DNA of 5,315 nt from Ruminococcus sp. UBA5129 (GCA_002414125.1 DHYN01000036.1:5491-10805); one strand, 5' to 3'. Positions 1 through 5,178 are shown, counted from the first letter of the stretch. Notes: generated by a model from the letters alone, not told the origin. Translations and numbers: made by a program.

Positions 1-698
1 CGGCGGCTTCGGGACTTCATCATTGACATGCCGAGCTGCAGCTTGAGCAGTTCATCGAAAGCGAGCCTGCGGCGTGCTGTTTCCGAGGCAAGATCGCTTT
101 CCGGAAAGTGGATATTCTCGAGCGCCCACATCAGCGGACAAAGGTTATATTTTCGCAGCAGCTCATCGGGCAGGGTCTCAAACGGTTCGGAGCGCATTAT
201 CCCAAGCGCCTGACGGATGTTGGTCCGTATCATATTCACGGAAAGCCCTTGTGTCAGAGGATAGATCGGCTGAATGAGAACGGTCTCTTCGGCAGGGATA
301 TACACGGGAGAGGTTATCTCGCGTCGAAGAAGATTTCCCGTAACTTTTCCGTACATATAATATACCGCGCCCTCCTTGAGCGCTTGAAACGCGTAGACAT
401 TGTTGTACATCACGAGAAGTATATCATCAAGCCCGTCCGTAGCAGCAGCCTTGCAGATAACGAGACCTCCGCGGACTCTCTGCGGAGGAAGCTTGCGGAA
501 TATTTTCAGTTTCAGGACATTGTACTCATTTAGCTGAGCCTGCCGGACAGGGACATGTGCGCGGAAGTCGAGGTATGCTCTCGGGATGTGGTATATCAGC
601 TCATAAGGCGATGTTATCCCGAGCTTGCGGTATTTTTCGCCGCGTGCCTTTCCGACACCTTTGAGATATTCGATCTCACTGAATAGAGTTGCGGACAT
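1..698 (-). CDS. recG: ATP-dependent DNA helicase RecG, N-terminal part (cut by window edge)
   Basis: RecG is a branched-DNA helicase that remodels stalled replication forks and recombination intermediates. Only the first 232 codons are present; the frame is open to position 1, so the helicase motor (Walker A, DEAD-type motifs) lies outside. What is visible is the wedge region: the opening LKGVGKARGEKYRKLGI (residues 12-28, a helix-hairpin-helix-like RecG start), YELIYHIPRAYLDF (32-45), the OB-fold segment with MYNNVYAFQALKEG (97-110) followed by YGKV, IYPLTQGLSVNMIRTNIRQAL (145-165, the family's 'YPLTEGL' block), and LPDELLRKYNL then ALENIHFP (176-199) and RRRLAFDELLKLQL (209-222). The start is ATG at 698, preceded by AAGGAG (705-710) six bases upstream. 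It lies 54 bases downstream of spoVS with a terminator in between, and no separate promoter is evident. Identification is from family sequence memory and is very secure. Confidence 0.95.
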   Translation of the reverse strand, partial: MSATLFSEIEYLKGVGKARGEKYRKLGITSPYELIYHIPRAYLDFRAHVPVRQAQLNEYNVLKLKIFRKLPPQRVRGGLVICKAAATDGLDDILLVMYNNVYAFQALKEGAVYYMYGKVTGNLLRREITSPVYIPAEETVLIQPIYPLTQGLSVNMIRTNIRQALGIMRSEPFETLPDELLRKYNLCPLMWALENIHFPESDLASETARRRLAFDELLKLQLGMSMMKSRSR

Positions 699-711
699 TT
701 TTTACTCCTTC

Positions 712-740
712 AAAAAACAAGGGCGAACGACCGTCCGCCC
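712..740 (-). terminator. Intrinsic terminator after spoVS, directly in front of recG
   Basis: On the minus strand, an 8-bp stem pairs 733-740 with 721-728 (GGGCGGAC with GTTCGCCC, one G-U pair) around the tetraloop GGTC. The run TTGTTTTTTG follows (720-711). This is a textbook Rho-independent terminator for the spoVS transcript. Its T-tract ends one base before the AAGGAG of recG, so the recG ribosome binding site is on the distal side of the terminator. Confidence 0.85.
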
Positions 741-752
741 AATAGTATTGAT

Positions 753-1013
753 TCATCTCTGCTCGCAGATGAGCTTGATAGCGGTTCTTTCCTCGCCGTC
801 GATCGTGATATTTGCAAATGCAGGGATGCATATGAGGTCTACACCAATAGGGGCAAGATAACCTCTTGCGATGGCGATCGCCTTGATAGCCTGATTGGAA
901 GCTCCCGCGCCGACTGCCTGTACCTCGACAGCCTTCTGCTCTCTGATAACACCGGCAATAGCTCCGGCAACTGAGTTAGGTGATGAATGCGATGATACTT
1001 TTAAAATTTCCAT
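753..1013 (-). CDS. spoVS: Stage V sporulation protein S (SpoVS)
   Basis: The protein has 86 residues, the usual length for SpoVS, a small Alba-like protein known in Bacillus to be needed for normal septation and spore coat/stage V progression. Its molecular role is still unclear and it may bind nucleic acid. The sequence is close to the highly conserved family: MEILKVSSHSSPNSVAGAI at the N-terminus, VGAGASNQAIKAIAIARGYLAP in the middle (about residues 36-57), and IPAFANITIDGEERTAIKLI near the end (63-82). The start is ATG at 1013, with a perfect AGGAGG (1023-1028) nine bases upstream. The frame extends further upstream to 1094, but that part is not SpoVS-like. ymdB lies upstream on the same strand, as in Bacillus, which supports the call. 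It has its own promoter at 1109-1137 and a terminator at 712-740. Confidence 0.96.
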   Translation of the reverse strand: MEILKVSSHSSPNSVAGAIAGVIREQKAVEVQAVGAGASNQAIKAIAIARGYLAPIGVDLICIPAFANITIDGEERTAIKLICEQR

Positions 1014-1108
1014 TGTTGAGTCCCTCCTGTTAAAAATTATTTTTATTAAGTTGTTTCGGGGCATTGAAGCTCGGTGCAAAATGATTGCCCACACTTTTTG
1101 CCACTTTG

Positions 1109-1137
1109 ATTATACAATAAAAAAGAAATAATTGCAA
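1109..1137 (-). promoter_or_regulatory. Sigma-A-type promoter of spoVS
   Basis: Read on the minus strand: TTGCAA (-35, 1132-1137), a 17-base spacer, then a perfect TATAAT (-10, 1109-1114). The expected start is near 1102, giving a leader of about 88 bases before the spoVS ATG. In Bacillus spoVS is known to be under sigma-H control; I saw no convincing sigma-H-like site here. Confidence 0.8.
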
Positions 1138-1153
1138 TAGGTTTGATAAAAGT

Positions 1154-1171
1154 TTGTGAGCTATCTCACAA
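1154..1171 (-). promoter_or_regulatory. Perfect dyad TTGTGAG-N4-CTCACAA: possible CRP/FNR-family operator or weak ymdB terminator
   Basis: The 18 bases are a perfect 7+7 inverted repeat with a 4-base centre, and they contain TGTGA-N6-TCACA. The ymdB stop codon TAG lies in the centre. Two readings are possible. As RNA, it is a 7-bp hairpin followed by ACTTTTATC, a weak intrinsic terminator for ymdB. As DNA, it matches the consensus half-sites of CRP-type regulators, and its centre lies about 60 bases upstream of the predicted spoVS start. The sequence alone does not decide between them. Confidence 0.45.
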
Positions 1172-1931
1172 TTATGCGGGAAATTTTGTGCGATTTGCCG
1201 ATTTTTTCGTCAAACTCTACAACTGCTCCGCATATGAAGCAGTCTCCATCAGCTTCTTTGAAACGGGTCGGCATACGGTATCGAAGCCGATCAAGCGCCG
1301 GCGTTATCTCAACTCCGAGGCAGGAGCGTTCGGGACCTGTCATGCCGAGGTCGGTTATATAGGCGGTGTGCTCGGAGAGGATGCACTCATCAGCGGTCTG
1401 GACATGGGTGTGTGTGCCGAAAACGCCCGTGACACGCTTTTCAAGGTGGAAGCCCATTGCCTTTTTCTCGGAAGTCGCCTCGGCGTGGAAGTCAACAAAG
1501 ATATTCGGAGTCTCAATGTCCGCAAGCATATTGTCGATGACCGTGAACGGGTTGTCGAGCGGATCGAGGTAGATCGTTCCCGAAAGATTCAGAACGGCAA
1601 CAGAGTAAGCACCCATATCGAGGATACATATTCCCTTTCCGGGACATGCTCCTTCGGGATAGTTTGCAGGTCGGATGATGTTGTCGCGCTCGTATATATC
1701 GAGTGATTCGCGGCGCTTGAAAGCATGGTTGCCCGTTGTTATTATGTCGGCGCCCGCGTTGAGGAGCATGTCGGCTGAATGGCGTGTTATGCCATTGCCC
1801 TGCGCGGAGTTTTCCCCGTTCACTACGGTGATGTCAATGCCGTAAAGCCGTTTGATCGAGGGGAGCTTCTCCGCAAGGAAACGGCATCCCGATTCACCGA
1901 CTACGTCTCCGATGAAAAGTATATTTTTCAA
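1161..1931 (-). CDS. ymdB: YmdB-family metallophosphoesterase (2',3'-cyclic nucleotide phosphodiesterase)
   Basis: The protein has 256 residues, the normal size of the TIGR00282/YmdB family: dinuclear-metal phosphodiesterases that in Bacillus act on cyclic nucleotides and affect biofilm and motility decisions. All metal and catalytic positions expected for the family are visible: D9 (FIGDVVG), E40 and N41 (NGENSAQG), N68 and H69 (TTGNHAFKRRE), H149 (VDFHAEATSEK), H174 and H176 (GTHTHVQTADE). The ending with DLGMTGP is also typical. The start is TTG at 1931: a GAGG (1939-1942) lies 7 bases upstream and an in-frame stop lies six codons upstream, so no ATG or GTG start is possible. It sits immediately upstream of spoVS, as in Bacillus, but with a 147-base gap holding a separate spoVS promoter. 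It is cytosolic, with no signal peptide. Confidence 0.95.
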   Translation of the reverse strand: MKNILFIGDVVGESGCRFLAEKLPSIKRLYGIDITVVNGENSAQGNGITRHSADMLLNAGADIITTGNHAFKRRESLDIYERDNIIRPANYPEGACPGKGICILDMGAYSVAVLNLSGTIYLDPLDNPFTVIDNMLADIETPNIFVDFHAEATSEKKAMGFHLEKRVTGVFGTHTHVQTADECILSEHTAYITDLGMTGPERSCLGVEITPALDRLRYRMPTRFKEADGDCFICGAVVEFDEKIGKSHKISRIIVR

Positions 1932-1938
1932 GATAAGT

Positions 1939-1942
1939 CCTC
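1939..1942 (-). promoter_or_regulatory. Ribosome binding site that fixes the ymdB TTG start
   Basis: GAGG lies seven bases before the TTG at 1931-1929. Because the frame is closed by TGA just upstream, this site and the TTG are the only workable initiation signal for the full-length protein. Confidence 0.7.
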
Positions 1943-1966
1943 GCTTTCACATTTTTCCTAACCTAT

Positions 1967-1995
1967 ATAATAACATATTATGCGCGTTTTGGCAA
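1967..1995 (-). promoter_or_regulatory. Sigma-A-type promoter of ymdB
   Basis: On the minus strand: TTGCCA (-35, 1990-1995), a 17-base spacer, TATTAT (-10, 1967-1972). The predicted start near 1960 gives a short leader of about 29 bases to the TTG codon. It is divergent from the promoter at 2055-2083. Confidence 0.7.
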
Positions 1996-2054
1996 TGGGT
2001 ATGATATTTTTGTTTCACAAAAAAATGTTTTTCGTGATTGCTGCCGTGTTATTG

Positions 2055-2083
2055 TTGACGGGAAGATTTGTATATGATATATT
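2055..2083 (+). promoter_or_regulatory. Promoter of the yjbR-like gene, with extended -10
   Basis: TTGACG (-35, 2055-2060), a 17-base spacer, then TGA directly before TATATT (-10, 2078-2083). The predicted start near 2090 leaves a leader of about 15 bases, just enough for the GGAGGG ribosome binding site at 2093-2098. A second TATAAT at 2085-2090 would need a 24-base spacer with this -35 and is less likely. Confidence 0.65.
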
Positions 2084-2104
2084 ATATAATATGGAGGGAC
2101 GCTT

Positions 2105-2440
2105 ATGAAAACAAGACAGGAAATAATTGATTACGGTATGACTTTCGCAGGTGCATACACGGATGTTCCGTTCAAAGACGAGAATTGGGTGCTTTTGAGG
2201 TACGCAAAAAACAAGCGCACCTTCGTCTGGACATTTGAGCGTGAGGGAAAGATATGGATAAGTGTCAAGGTCGCTCCTGAGTGGAGAGATTTCTGGCGGA
2301 GCGTTTATGATTCTGTCGTGCCTGCATATCATCTCAACAAGCAGCACTGGAATTCTGTCATTCTTGACGGAACTGTTCCCGATGAAGAGATAAAACGTAT
2401 GATCCGGGAGAGCTACGCCCTTATCACCTCAAAAAAATAG
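2105..2440 (+). CDS. MmcQ/YjbR-family protein
   Basis: The protein has 111 residues, the usual length of single-domain MmcQ/YjbR proteins. These have a CyaY-like / double-wing fold and are often annotated as DNA-binding, but the physiological role is unestablished. Recognisable family blocks are MKTRQEIIDYGMTFAGAYTD with VPF (1-23, the usual 'FPGAYEDYPF' region), NWVLLRYAKNKRTFVWTFER then WISVK (28-55), and the diagnostic C-terminal VVPAYHLNKQHWNSVILDG (71-89) followed by VPDEEIKRMIRESY (91-104). There is no signal peptide or membrane segment. The start is ATG with GGAGGG six bases upstream. It appears monocistronic: its own promoter precedes it and the tRNA operon has a separate promoter 72 bases downstream. 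No clear terminator was found between them. Confidence 0.93.
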   Translation: MKTRQEIIDYGMTFAGAYTDVPFKDENWVLLRYAKNKRTFVWTFEREGKIWISVKVAPEWRDFWRSVYDSVVPAYHLNKQHWNSVILDGTVPDEEIKRMIRESYALITSKK

Positions 2441-2511
2441 CCGCGGATATGCCTATATAGCGTGATTTTCTCAAAAAGTCCAAATTTTTTTGGAAAAATT
2501 AAAAAAAACGC

Positions 2512-2540
2512 TTGACAAATCCTCAGATAAGTGATATAAT
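2512..2540 (+). promoter_or_regulatory. Fully consensus promoter of the tRNA operon
   Basis: TTGACA (2512-2517), a 17-base spacer ending in TGA, and TATAAT (2535-2540): perfect -35, spacing, extended -10 and -10. An A-rich stretch (2494-2508) just upstream could act as an UP element. The predicted start is near 2547. This strength is typical of stable-RNA promoters. Confidence 0.92.
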
Positions 2541-2548
2541 AGATTCTG

Positions 2549-2566
2549 TCGTCAGGGAACTGACGA
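2549..2566 (+). other. Hairpin at the 5' end of the tRNA precursor
   Basis: TCGTCAG (2549-2555) pairs perfectly with CTGACGA (2560-2566) across a GGAA loop, which is a GNRA tetraloop. It lies at the predicted transcript start and 16 bases before the first tRNA. It may protect or direct processing of the precursor; that function is inference. Confidence 0.6.
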
Positions 2567-2581
2567 ATGGCAAAAGAATGT

Positions 2582-2657
2582 GGGGGTTTAGCTCAGCTGG
2601 GAGAGCATCTGCCTTACAAGCAGAGGGTCACAGGTTCGAGCCCTGTAGTCCCCACCA
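2582..2657 (+). tRNA. tRNA-Val (anticodon UAC)
   Basis: A 76-base cloverleaf. The acceptor GGGGGTT pairs with AGTCCCC (one G-U and one U-G pair). The D-stem is GCTC/GAGC, and the anticodon stem TCTGC/GCAGA encloses the loop CTTACAA with anticodon TAC at 34-36. The T-stem ACAGG/CCTGT encloses TTCGAGC. The discriminator is A and CCA is encoded. It is first in the four-gene operon and is followed by a 5-base spacer. Confidence 0.98.
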
Positions 2658-2662
2658 CATTC

Positions 2663-2739
2663 GGCCCGGTAGTTCAGTTGGTTAGAACGCTAGCCTGTCA
2701 CGCTAGAGGTCGTGAGTTCGAGCCTCATCCGGGTCGCCA
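2663..2739 (+). tRNA. tRNA-Asp (anticodon GUC)
   Basis: A 77-base cloverleaf. The acceptor GGCCCGG pairs with CCGGGTC. The D-arm is GTTC/GAAC with a 9-base loop, and the anticodon stem CTAGC/GCTAG encloses the loop CTGTCAC with anticodon GTC. The T-stem GTGAG/CTCAT encloses TTCGAGC. The discriminator is G, as expected for tRNA-Asp, and CCA is encoded. Only 4 bases separate it from the next tRNA. Confidence 0.98.
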
Positions 2740-2743
2740 TTAT

Positions 2744-2819
2744 GCTTCTGTAGCTCAGTCGGTAGAGCAGGGGACTGAAAATCCCCGTGTCGTTGGTTCG
2801 ATTCCGACCGGAAGCACCA
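2744..2819 (+). tRNA. tRNA-Phe (anticodon GAA)
   Basis: A 76-base cloverleaf. The acceptor GCTTCTG pairs with CGGAAGC (one U-G pair and one G-C closing pair), with D-stem GCTC/GAGC. The anticodon stem GGGGA/TCCCC encloses CTGAAAA with anticodon GAA. The T-stem GTTGG/CCGAC encloses TTCGATT. The discriminator is A and CCA is encoded. The last A of CCA can also pair into the inverted repeat that follows. Confidence 0.98.
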
Positions 2820-2873
2820 TAAAGAATCAGAACTGATAAAAGAGCATTTTTGTTCACAGCAATGATTCTTTAT
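2819..2873 (+). repeat. Long inverted repeat between tRNA-Phe and tRNA-Gly
   Basis: ATAAAGAATCA (2819-2829) is a perfect 11-base complement of TGATTCTTTAT (2863-2873). The 33-base interior can pair further but imperfectly: CTG (2833-2835) with CAG (2857-2859), and AAAA with TTTT nearer the centre. It fills almost all of the 59-base Phe-Gly spacer, while the other spacers in the operon are only 4-5 bases. There is no T-tract after the stem, so it is not a canonical terminator. It may be a precursor-processing hairpin or a small inserted element. Confidence 0.7.
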
Positions 2874-2878
2874 TAAAT

Positions 2879-2954
2879 GCGGATTTAGCTCATCTGGTAG
2901 AGCGCCACCTTGCCAAGGTGGAGGTAGCGAGTTCGAGCCTCGTAATCCGCTCCA
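2879..2954 (+). tRNA. tRNA-Gly (anticodon GCC)
   Basis: A 76-base cloverleaf. The acceptor GCGGATT pairs with AATCCGC, with D-stem GCTC/GAGC. The anticodon stem CCACC/GGTGG encloses TTGCCAA with anticodon GCC. The T-stem GCGAG/CTCGT encloses TTCGAGC. The discriminator is T, as is usual for bacterial tRNA-Gly, and CCA is encoded. It is last in the operon, 32 bases before the terminator. Confidence 0.98.
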
Positions 2955-2986
2955 TAGTGTTGGGGTAATAACCTCGGCATTTTACC

Positions 2987-3016
2987 AATCCCGAAGCGTT
3001 TGTTTCGGGATTTTTT
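2987..3016 (+). terminator. Intrinsic terminator of the tRNA operon
   Basis: AATCCCGAA (2987-2995) pairs perfectly with TTCGGGATT (3004-3012) around an 8-base loop, followed by TTTTTTC (3011-3017 overlapping the stem end). This is a canonical Rho-independent terminator, placed 47 bases before the next start codon. Confidence 0.92.
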
Positions 3017-3062
3017 CTTATACTTGGATATGATTTTGAAATTGGATTTGAACAGGTGACTT

Positions 3063-3974
3063 ATGGACAAAGAAATGAGATATGCCGTGCTTATTGATGC
3101 GGATAACGTTGCGGCAAAATACACGACATATATCCTTGATGAGGTATCTAATTACGGCGTCGTAACATATAAAAGGGTGTACAGCGACTGGACTCGCCCG
3201 AATGCCGCGAGCTGGAAAGCAATGGCTCTCGAAAATGCTATCACGCCGATACAGCAGTACAGCTATACGACCGGAAAAAATGCGACCGACTCCGCAATGA
3301 TAATAGATGCGATGGACATTCTCTACTCAAACAACGTTGACGGCTTTTGCATCGTTTCGAGCGACAGTGACTTTACACGTTTGTGCATCCGTCTGAGAGA
3401 ATCGGGAATGCACGTCATCGGAATGGGCGAGCAGAAAACTCCGAGACCGTTCAGCACTGCCTGCAACGCGTTCAAGTACCTCGAGATCCTTGCCGATGAG
3501 GAGCTGCGCAATAACGACAGCGAAACTATTGTGGATCTTCAGACACTTGAGGAGGCTATAATCCGCATAATCAGCGAAAATGCCAACGCACAGGACGAGA
3601 TAAATATCGGCGAGCTAGGAAGCAGGCTTCAGAACCGCTATCCCGATTTCGACGTGCGTAACTACGGTTATTCAAAGCTGTCTCAGTTCCTCAAGAGGTT
3701 TTCATCACTGAGCTTCAGACAGGTCGGAAGCAGTATAATAGTTTCGCAGAAAACCGATAATACCGACCTCGAAAAGGTACTGGCTATACTGGAGAAGATA
3801 GTGCGTACGGGCGGTTCAAAGGGATACAATCTGGGCGAACTCAAAAAACAGCTTTGTGCGAAAATGCCTGCTTTCAATGTGAAAACCTACGGCTACTCAA
3901 AGTTCAGCCGCTTTGTGGAGAACCTTTCAGGATTTAAGATAAAGAATAATATGGTGCTTATATCAAATAAATGA
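3063..3974 (+). CDS. NYN-domain (PIN-like) putative RNase with two OST-HTH/LOTUS domains
   Basis: The protein has 303 residues in three domains. Residues about 5-145 form a NYN/DUF88 (LabA/MARF1-type, PIN-like) domain with the expected acidic residues D12 and D14 (VLIDADN), D76 in TTGKNATDSAMIIDAMD (69-85), and D101 and D103 (IVSSDSDF). A Mg-dependent RNase activity is expected for this fold but not proven here. Two OST-HTH/LOTUS domains follow: about 156-230, with YPDFDVRNYGYSKLSQFL (193-210), and about 235-303, with MPAFNVKTYGYSKFSRFV (268-285). LOTUS domains are known RNA-binding modules in eukaryotic germline proteins and occur in bacterial NYN proteins. No signal peptide or membrane segment is seen. 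The start is the ATG at 3063, with AGGTGA (3054-3059) rather close. It is the first gene of an operon with the transglutaminase-like gene (18-base gap). No strong promoter is visible after the tRNA terminator. Confidence 0.92.
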   Translation: MDKEMRYAVLIDADNVAAKYTTYILDEVSNYGVVTYKRVYSDWTRPNAASWKAMALENAITPIQQYSYTTGKNATDSAMIIDAMDILYSNNVDGFCIVSSDSDFTRLCIRLRESGMHVIGMGEQKTPRPFSTACNAFKYLEILADEELRNNDSETIVDLQTLEEAIIRIISENANAQDEINIGELGSRLQNRYPDFDVRNYGYSKLSQFLKRFSSLSFRQVGSSIIVSQKTDNTDLEKVLAILEKIVRTGGSKGYNLGELKKQLCAKMPAFNVKTYGYSKFSRFVENLSGFKIKNNMVLISNK

Positions 3975-3992
3975 TCGGCGGAGGAAATCTGA

Positions 3993-5123
3993 ATGGCTAA
4001 AAAGATACTGTCTCTGATTCTTGTGGTGATCTGTGTGGTTTTTGGCTTCTGGGGTGTCAAATATGTGAGGGAATCGGGACTTTTTGAACCGTATTCGGAG
4101 CGTGAGTATCTGACCGATGAAGAGGAAGAACTGCGCGTTGTTTACCAATCGCTGTCCGATGATGAAAAAGCTCTCTACACGGCGCTTTACAGAGGCATAA
4201 GCGAGAACAAGAGCAAAATAAGGCTCCCGTTCGATGCGGATGAAGAGATGTATCAGAAGATCTATTGTATTCTCGAAAAGCAAGAGGGTGAGCTTTTTAA
4301 CATTGCACCTACTTATTATACGGCAGCTAAAATAAAGACGGCAAATATGATCTACCGTATTGAGAACAAGTCTGAGGCAAGAAGCTGCGCGGCTGAGCTT
4401 GACAGGGTCGCAGATGAAATTTTGTTGGAAATACCTGACGATGCGGATGATTATCATAAGCTTCTGTACATCCACGATCGCATTATCGGCAATTGTACAT
4501 ATGACGTCGAATCGGAGATGGGCGGAACGGCTTACGGTTGTCTCGTTGAAAAACGAGCACGCTGTGAGGGGTACGCAAAGGCTTTCGGTATGCTTGCAGG
4601 CAGGCTCGGTATAAGGACGATCTTCCTTACCGGCTGCAATGGCAGCGGTCAGCTTCATGCTTGGAATCAAGTCGAGCTTGACGGAAAGTGGTACAATGCA
4701 GATGTTACATGGGATGATACCGATGATAAGATGAGTCCTAGGTATATTTATTTTCTTGTGGATGACGAGCATTTCTATTCAGAAAGCACTTCCGATGACG
4801 GCAAGGAAACTCATGTGCTTGATGATGAGTATGTAGAACCGAAAAAATGTGATTCAAATAACTCCTATTATGTAAGAGAAAGATGCTACGCACAGACCTT
4901 GGAGGATGCGGACGCTATTCTGAGACGTGCTGCGGTCGAGAAAAAGAAATCTATTGAGATAAATTTTGCGAACGATGAGGTTCATTCGGATTTTATAGAT
5001 GAGTACGTCAACGGCGGAAAAATTTTTGATATAATCATCGAAAAGAGCAGTGATACGGCTGAAATCAGGTTTACCCATGCCGAGTATGAGGGGTGCAATA
5101 CGACTAAGATCTTATTCGATTGA
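3993..5123 (+). CDS. Membrane-anchored transglutaminase-like (cytokinesis-type) protein
   Basis: The protein has 376 residues. A positively charged MAKK is followed by one hydrophobic segment (about 5-22) without a clear signal-peptidase AXA site or lipobox, so an N-terminal anchor with an extracellular domain is most likely. A charged linker (35-75) leads to the transglutaminase core, about 135-260, with the complete triad: C191 in the RARCEGYAKAF block, H222 in LHAWNQVELDGKWY, D237 in NADVTWDD. This is the transglutaminase/papain-like superfamily (COG5279-type); members may be cross-linkers, proteases or peptidoglycan/surface-modifying enzymes, and the substrate is unknown. The C-terminal part (about 290-376, starting YYVRERCY) resembles a trailing domain found in other clostridial members but has no assigned function. 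The start is ATG, with GGAGG (3980-3984) eight bases upstream. It is probably co-transcribed with the NYN gene. No terminator is obvious after the stop. Confidence 0.88.
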   Translation: MAKKILSLILVVICVVFGFWGVKYVRESGLFEPYSEREYLTDEEEELRVVYQSLSDDEKALYTALYRGISENKSKIRLPFDADEEMYQKIYCILEKQEGELFNIAPTYYTAAKIKTANMIYRIENKSEARSCAAELDRVADEILLEIPDDADDYHKLLYIHDRIIGNCTYDVESEMGGTAYGCLVEKRARCEGYAKAFGMLAGRLGIRTIFLTGCNGSGQLHAWNQVELDGKWYNADVTWDDTDDKMSPRYIYFLVDDEHFYSESTSDDGKETHVLDDEYVEPKKCDSNNSYYVRERCYAQTLEDADAILRRAAVEKKKSIEINFANDEVHSDFIDEYVNGGKIFDIIIEKSSDTAEIRFTHAEYEGCNTTKILFD

Positions 5124-5178
5124 GACATGTTTGGGGAAAATCAACAAAAAAACGGCGATATTTGATTCAAAGTTTGAG

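Noticed and set aside
108..533. Plus-strand open frame of 141 codons
   Set aside because: It is antisense to recG, which matches its family along all 232 visible codons.
1014..1094. Upstream extension of spoVS to an ATG at 1094
   Set aside because: The extra 27 residues are unlike SpoVS, would lie across the leader, and the perfect AGGAGG points to the ATG at 1013.
1143..1706. Plus-strand open frame of 187 codons
   Set aside because: It is antisense to ymdB, whose full set of metal ligands shows that the minus strand is the coding one.
2016..2036. Imperfect palindrome with CAC and GTG ends between the divergent ymdB and yjbR promoters
   Set aside because: It is mostly complementary A and T runs with a mismatch and a 3-base loop; in such AT-rich DNA this is expected by chance.
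2015..2347. Minus-strand open frame of 110 codons
   Set aside because: It is antisense to the YjbR-family gene and its promoter, with no sign of a ribosome binding site or family match.
2479..2494. Hairpin TCCAAA-TTTT-TTTGGA as terminator of the yjbR-like gene
   Set aside because: On the plus strand it is followed by A-rich sequence, not a T-tract, and the stem is weak. On the minus strand CTTTTTGAG follows, but no minus-strand gene needs it.
2567..2836. Plus-strand open frame of 89 codons with segments such as LAQLGEHLPYKQRV and SVAQSVEQGTENPRVV
   Set aside because: It is a translation of the tRNA-Val, -Asp and -Phe genes. These peptide strings are the familiar spurious product of tRNA sequence and the frame has no ribosome binding site.
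2885..3124. Minus-strand open frame of 79 codons
   Set aside because: It runs antisense through tRNA-Gly, the terminator and the start of the NYN gene, and has no family resemblance.
3963..4772. Minus-strand open frame of 269 codons
   Set aside because: It is the antisense shadow of the transglutaminase-like gene, whose catalytic triad and ribosome binding site are clear; the antisense protein is Cys/Ile-rich and unlike any family I recognise.
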